This document shows, piece by piece, positions 59,716 to 64,000 of a stretch of 64,000 nucleotides of DNA (its first letter is position 1; every line of letters begins with the position of its first letter). Source of the stretch: Streptococcus pneumoniae (lineage in GTDB: Bacteria > Bacillota > Bacilli > Lactobacillales > Streptococcaceae). Where the stretch lies: positions 186,001 to 250,000 of the forward strand of contig NZ_LN831051.1 of the NCBI RefSeq assembly GCF_001457635.1, written 5' to 3'. A program made the position numbers and the translations under genes. A model generated the notes under the pieces. That model saw only the letters and a program-made list of their open reading frames with translations. It was not told the origin of the DNA and searched no databases.

Positions 59716-62154
59716 TTACAAAGTATGCTCAGTACGTCCTATAATGTCATCTTGGGTTGCCTTAGAAAGAACATTGAAGAATGCAGAGTATCCTGCAACA
59801 CGAACAATTAAGTCTCTGTGTTTTTCAGGATGTTTCTGAGCGTCAATCAACGTCTCTCTGGAAACAACATTGTATTGAATATGGTACCCATGTAAACGAT
59901 TAAAGAATGTTCGTAACAAAGCAATTAGTTTTAATTTATCTTCTTCTTTGGCTAACGTTTGAGGATTTACTTTCTGATTTAAGAGAACCCCACCTACGAT
60001 TTCATCTGTTGGTAATTTTGAAACAGATTTTAAAACAGATGTAGGGCCGTGTTGATCCATATTATGTGATGGTGAACAACCCTCTGCTAACGGTGTACCC
60101 GCGTTGCGTCCATCTGGAGTTGCTAATGTTCCACGTCCCTGCCCTACGTTGGCTGATATAGAAGATGTTCCTGAATAACGAATTCCTCCAATAGGCCCTC
60201 TTCCATAACGTGTATTAGGATATTTAGCAATTTCATCAACATAAATGTCATAAGCAGCAGTAACCAATTTGTCAGCATAATCATCATCATTACCATACTT
60301 AGGTGCATCATGAATCAACATTTCTTGAATGACCTTACCTTCTTCTCCGGCATAATCTGTTTCCAGTGCATGCCAAAGCTGACTTGGGCTTATACGTTCT
60401 TCCTCAAACACCAATTTTTTAATTGCAGCTAATGAATCCGACAAATTTGCAATTCCAACTTGCAATCCTGATATATAATCATATACTGCTCCACCTTCTT
60501 TAAGGTGTTTTCCACGACCAATACAATCATCAGTCAATGCTGAACATAGAATATCAGGAACTTCTCGTTCCAATGATAAATCAATAGAATTTTCAACAAT
60601 AACACTCATTCGTGTCAAATATCTTAGTGTTTTATCCCAAGCATTTTCTAATTCAGAAAAGTTCTTCATATCCTTAAAATGACCAAAGCTTGGTGCAAAC
60701 CGTTTACCCGAAGCCGGATCAATTCCATCATTCATCGTGATAAGTAGAACCTTAGGGAAGTTCATATAACTCATACCTGTGCAACGATAGCCCCATTTCC
60801 CCGGAACTGCCGTTTCAACACATCCAATGGCACTGTAATCATAAGCATCATCTTCCAATACTCCTTTTGCAATAAAAGAAGGAATAATAATCTCATCATT
60901 ATTAAATGCAGGCATACCAAAACCAAGTTTCATCACTTCAATACACTCATTCATGAAACGAGCATCTAAACCTGCATGGTAACGTACAGTTAGATTAGGT
61001 TGCGGTAGATGGGTTTGTGCAACTGATTTTAATACCAAATAAGATAATGGGTTAACAGCATCCTTCTTATCTCGAGTCTGTCCACCAATTGTAACATTTT
61101 GATATAAAGGACTTCCTGCTGAAGAAAATGTATGTGATTGACTGCGAACCTTATTAATTGTAATTGTCTTAATCCAAAGATTTGTCAGACGTTCAACAAT
61201 GCTATCTTCTGTTTCTTTACCACTTTCTAAATCAGCCTTCATATATGGATACATATATTGATCAAAACGGCCATATGAAAGAGAGTGGCCATTAGATTCA
61301 ATTTGTAAAATACATTGAATAAACCAAACTGATTGAATAGCTTCTGCAAAAGTAGTTGCCGGTTCATATGGGACTCTAGAGCAAATATCTGCAATCTCAA
61401 GTAATTCTTTCTTACGTTTAGGATTTGCATTTTCGGCTAAACTTTTAGCAAGAGCAACAAAGCGCTTTGCATATACTTTAATAGCATCGATTACGATAAA
61501 TATAGAGTCGTAAAAATGATATTTATCAATACTTGCTGGATCTGTTAAATCTAGAGCTACTTTTGCTTTACGAGCCCGCTCTTCAAAACCTCTTAAACCA
61601 AATTGCAAAAGTTTCTGATAGTTAACTGCTAAGTGAGCATCTCCAGAATTCATCTTACCTTCCATACCGAAGAATCCTGTTTCCATATAAACTGACACTT
61701 CTTCAGGTAATAAGGCACCAGCTCTAACACGTAAATTATTATTTTCCCAAAACGGAGCAATACTTCTAAGTTGTTCTTTTGTTTCTTCTGTAATATAGAA
61801 AACATCTCCATCACGCTTTTCAAAAAGATCCAACTCATTGAGAACAAATTCTAGCGTATATTCCGGAAAAATAGGAGCATCTTTATTGGAAGAAGCTTGA
61901 TTTCCCGCAATCATAGATTCTTCTTCAATATAGATAGACATATTTTCCAAAATTTCTTTCAGCATATATGCACGTTTTAGGACATTAGGTTGTTCCTTGT
62001 ATCGTTCATAGGCGCGTGTTGCTAGAACTGCTCTCTCAGCATCAATATAAGGTTTTTTATTTAAAACATCTTCTCGATATTTGTTCATCCTTTCAGTAAG
62101 GCTGCCAAAATATTCTGTCTTGATTGTTGTTCTTGCTACTTCTGTATTTACCAT
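59716..62154 (-). CDS. Glycyl radical enzyme of the GCVE (PflD/YbiW-like) type
   Basis: An 812-residue glycyl radical enzyme, commonly annotated formate acetyltransferase. Cys445 with Glu447 in AIGCVETAVPG is the thiyl radical site with a general base. The adjacent Cys-Cys pair needed for pyruvate formate-lyase is absent. Gly788 in RVAGYSAFF holds the stored radical. GCVE types are lyases or dehydratases. The ATG at 62152-62154 is chosen over an upstream GTG because AAAGGTG is 6 nt away. Its activase is not in this window. PTS genes lie upstream, and an FSA-type aldolase and gldA downstream. Confidence 0.93.
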   Translation of the reverse strand: MVNTEVARTTIKTEYFGSLTERMNKYREDVLNKKPYIDAERAVLATRAYERYKEQPNVLKRAYMLKEILENMSIYIEEESMIAGNQASSNKDAPIFPEYTLEFVLNELDLFEKRDGDVFYITEETKEQLRSIAPFWENNNLRVRAGALLPEEVSVYMETGFFGMEGKMNSGDAHLAVNYQKLLQFGLRGFEERARKAKVALDLTDPASIDKYHFYDSIFIVIDAIKVYAKRFVALAKSLAENANPKRKKELLEIADICSRVPYEPATTFAEAIQSVWFIQCILQIESNGHSLSYGRFDQYMYPYMKADLESGKETEDSIVERLTNLWIKTITINKVRSQSHTFSSAGSPLYQNVTIGGQTRDKKDAVNPLSYLVLKSVAQTHLPQPNLTVRYHAGLDARFMNECIEVMKLGFGMPAFNNDEIIIPSFIAKGVLEDDAYDYSAIGCVETAVPGKWGYRCTGMSYMNFPKVLLITMNDGIDPASGKRFAPSFGHFKDMKNFSELENAWDKTLRYLTRMSVIVENSIDLSLEREVPDILCSALTDDCIGRGKHLKEGGAVYDYISGLQVGIANLSDSLAAIKKLVFEEERISPSQLWHALETDYAGEEGKVIQEMLIHDAPKYGNDDDYADKLVTAAYDIYVDEIAKYPNTRYGRGPIGGIRYSGTSSISANVGQGRGTLATPDGRNAGTPLAEGCSPSHNMDQHGPTSVLKSVSKLPTDEIVGGVLLNQKVNPQTLAKEEDKLKLIALLRTFFNRLHGYHIQYNVVSRETLIDAQKHPEKHRDLIVRVAGYSAFFNVLSKATQDDIIGRTEHTL

Positions 62155-62164
62155 CGTAAGCACC

Positions 62165-62228
62165 TTTCTTTCGAAAATATTTTTATTTCTTTCGAAAATA
62201 TAATACCGATTTTTATAGAAATTTTCAA
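62165..62228 (-). promoter_or_regulatory. Promoter of the glycyl-radical-enzyme genes with twin operator repeats
   Basis: TTGAAA (62223-62228), 17 nt, TATTAT (62200-62205). Two identical 16-bp repeats, TTTCTTTCGAAAATAT, lie at 62165-62180 and 62186-62201, centred on TTTCGAAA and 21 bp apart (two helix turns), covering the start site. A DeoR- or GntR-like repressor is likely. Confidence 0.72.
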
Positions 62229-62304
62229 GCTTTTAACTAGAAAAATTTTAACTCTCTAATTTTTAGCACAAATGTGTGAGTTTAACAGTAACACACAAAT
62301 ACCT

Positions 62305-63603
62305 CTAAGATTGTTTGATTTCATTTTGGTAAGCTAAACGATCTTGTATCTTAAAGAATGGAAAGTAAACCACTGTAGATATCACCAATACTAATAACTG
62401 AGTCACAACACCTTGCCATCCACCCACCAAAAATCCTGATAGAATAGCTGGTGTACTCCAAGGCAATGTTACCCCTGAGAATGGCTGCATGAAACCTGTT
62501 GCAATAGCTCCATATACTATCACAGCTGCAAGTACAGGAACAAGAATGAAAGGTACAAACATAACTGGATTCATGACAATCGGAAATCCAAATACAACTG
62601 GCTCATTTACGTTAAATATTGCTGGAAAAGCTGCAACTTTTCCTAAGGTTTGGTATTGTTTTGATTTTGCTGCAAAAAGCATGGCAACTACAAGACCAAA
62701 CGTAATCCCTGAACCTGATAGAATTAAAAATGAATCTAAAAATTGTTGAGTAACAATATGTGCACCATTTTCTAATGATAGATTAGCAGAGGCTAACATA
62801 GCTTTATTAGCGTCAAGATTAGATAAAAGCAGAGCTGTCACTACTCCATTTACTACCGATTGCCCATGAACACCAAACCACCACAAAAATGATATAAAGA
62901 ATGCAATTCCAATAGCACCATACAAAGATCCAGTTAAACCTTGCAACGGAACTTGAATAGCAGAATAAATCATTTCTATGAATGTTCCGCCATTAGTCAA
63001 TGACTTCGCTAAAATATATACAATCATAGAAGATAAGAAAATTACAAATGCTGGAATCATTGCTTCAAACTGTTTGGCAATAGCTTGTGGAACTTGTTCT
63101 GGCATCTTAATAACAATTTTTCTCTTTATAAAGAAGGTATAAATACTTCCTACTACCAAACCTATAATGATAGCACCGATAATTCCTTGGCCTCCAAACC
63201 AAACTTTACTAATAGCGTCCCCAATCGCCTCACCTTGTTTAGGGATATAAGATGATCTTAGCAAAATAAAGAATGCAGATACAGATAGAACTCCAGCTGG
63301 TAAAGCCTCTACTCCGCTATTCTTAGCATAAGAATAGGCAATTGAAAAACAAGAAATTAGACCCATAATAGCAAAAGTTCCTGAATATACTTGCATAAAC
63401 GGCTCTGTCCAATTAGCTCCAAAAACACTAGCAATGCTCTTATTTAATCCTTCGAACGGCAATTGTCCCATAATCAAGAACAAACTACCAACTACTGTCA
63501 ATGGCAAAATTGCTAACATCCCATCTTTTAGAGCTATAATGCCACGCATATTCACAAACTTCATCATCGGTGCAATGATTTTCTGAACATCCATCTTTGA
63601 CAT
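62305..63603 (-). CDS. PTS EIIC, cellobiose/lactose family (glycyl-radical operon)
   Basis: A 432-residue membrane channel of the same family as the one at 3719, with about ten hydrophobic segments and FNVNEPVVFGFPIVMNP near 335-351. It should bring in and phosphorylate the substrate of the downstream glycyl radical enzyme route. The ATG at 63601-63603 follows AAAGGAGA; an upstream in-frame start is unlikely. It lies 16 nt after the IIB gene. Confidence 0.92.
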   Translation of the reverse strand: MSKMDVQKIIAPMMKFVNMRGIIALKDGMLAILPLTVVGSLFLIMGQLPFEGLNKSIASVFGANWTEPFMQVYSGTFAIMGLISCFSIAYSYAKNSGVEALPAGVLSVSAFFILLRSSYIPKQGEAIGDAISKVWFGGQGIIGAIIIGLVVGSIYTFFIKRKIVIKMPEQVPQAIAKQFEAMIPAFVIFLSSMIVYILAKSLTNGGTFIEMIYSAIQVPLQGLTGSLYGAIGIAFFISFLWWFGVHGQSVVNGVVTALLLSNLDANKAMLASANLSLENGAHIVTQQFLDSFLILSGSGITFGLVVAMLFAAKSKQYQTLGKVAAFPAIFNVNEPVVFGFPIVMNPVMFVPFILVPVLAAVIVYGAIATGFMQPFSGVTLPWSTPAILSGFLVGGWQGVVTQLLVLVISTVVYFPFFKIQDRLAYQNEIKQS

Positions 63604-63619
63604 AATAAATCTCCTTTTC

Positions 63620-63928
63620 TTACCCACTAATCAAAGATAGGGCCAAATCTAATACTTTTTTCCCATCTAACATACCATAGTCCATCATCGGAATAACAGC
63701 TATCGGAACATCACACTTATCACAAATTTCTTTTGATTTATCTAATGTATAAGCAACTTGTGGACCCAATAGTGCAACATCTATATTTGGCGCATAATCC
63801 GCTAATTTAGACTGAGAAAACGCCTCTATTTCTGCCTCAACTCCACTAGCTTGCGCTGCAATTTTCATATTATTTACAAGCATACCAGTAGAAAAACCTG
63901 CTGCACAAAACAAACCAATCTTCACCAT
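63620..63928 (-). CDS. PTS EIIB, lactose/cellobiose family
   Basis: A 102-residue phosphotransfer protein with Cys8 in IGLFCAAGFSTGM. AGGAGG precedes the ATG. It is the first gene of the group seen here; its IIA partner and the regulator presumably lie just beyond the window edge. The pairing with the IIC at 62305 follows from a 16-nt gap. Confidence 0.93.
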   Translation of the reverse strand: MVKIGLFCAAGFSTGMLVNNMKIAAQASGVEAEIEAFSQSKLADYAPNIDVALLGPQVAYTLDKSKEICDKCDVPIAVIPMMDYGMLDGKKVLDLALSLISG

Positions 63929-63959
63929 TATGTTTTCCTCCTCTATGTTAATAACAATG

Positions 63960-63977
63960 ATAATACTCTAGTATTAT
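63960..63977. promoter_or_regulatory. 18-bp palindrome upstream of the PTS IIB gene
   Basis: ATAATACTCTAGTATTAT has perfect 8-bp arms around a CT centre. No T run follows it closely enough for a terminator, so an operator is more likely. It lies about 30 bp upstream of the IIB start. Confidence 0.45.
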
Positions 63978-64000
63978 TTTTTATGAAGTTCTTTTCTCAA

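Noticed and set aside
59716..62154. Annotation as pyruvate formate-lyase
   Set aside because: The Cys-Cys pair essential for that reaction is replaced by GCVE, typical of glycyl radical lyases and dehydratases.

Overview
The window is a piece of a low-GC Firmicute chromosome that looks like Streptococcus pneumoniae or a very close mitis-group relative. The evidence is the pneumococcal-type pullulanase SpuA with a YSIRK signal and LPNTG anchor, the sul folate operon with a FolB-FolK fusion, four BOX elements, two RUP-like elements, an IS630-Spn1 remnant and CiaR-dependent csRNA genes. From memory, the gene order matches TIGR4 about SP_0249 to SP_0313 read backwards. Most genes are on the minus strand. 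No tRNA, rRNA, CRISPR or intact prophage was seen.

Layout. 1-327: 3' end of a glutathione peroxidase. 549-10802: a beta-glucoside region with a GH31 glycosidase, a cellobiose-type PTS (IIC, membrane protein, IIA, IIB), the PRD activator CelR, a SemiSWEET and a 6-phospho-beta-glucosidase. Two sites fit the published CelR operator, and cre boxes overlap both promoters. A decayed Fic toxin with its antitoxin sits in this region. 10803-11373: wreckage made of a second GH1 tail, an IS630 remnant and a RUP. 11420-12378: rpsI-rplM with an L13 leader. 12633-16759: a DUF960 protein and the folate operon. 16884-28617: CAAX protease, purine permease, HAD phosphatase, Rex-type adhA, manLMN, pepC, rsuA and pepS. 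28638-37178: a DinJ-YafQ pair, polC, fusA, rpsG and rpsL. 37595-46011: spuA, a frameshifted luciferase-like oxidoreductase, glmS and a GH1 enzyme. 46110-52609: proS-eep-cdsA-uppS, a nucleotidyltransferase and ruvB. 52610-53649: a dense RNA island. 53650-57468: two GNAT proteins and leuS. 57923-63928: a glycyl-radical-enzyme operon with its own PTS.

Themes. Carbon import dominates: three PTS systems, two 6-phospho-glucosidases, a GH31, a surface pullulanase and several cre sites. The last operon (PTS IIB-IIC, glycyl radical enzyme with GCVE, FSA-type aldolase, glycerol dehydrogenase) fits a radical-based sugar pathway ending in a reduced C3 product. It is not a pyruvate formate-lyase.

The noncoding sequence is rich. 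There are three csRNA genes with CiaR boxes at 53502-53634, 53309-53446 and 50928-51062. An Fst-type type I toxin-antitoxin locus at 52690-52950 has its antisense promoter and shared direct repeats visible. NagR-like operators bracket the glmS promoter. Two long hairpins between rpsG and fusA share one architecture with compensatory base changes and look like copies of a structured repeat family.
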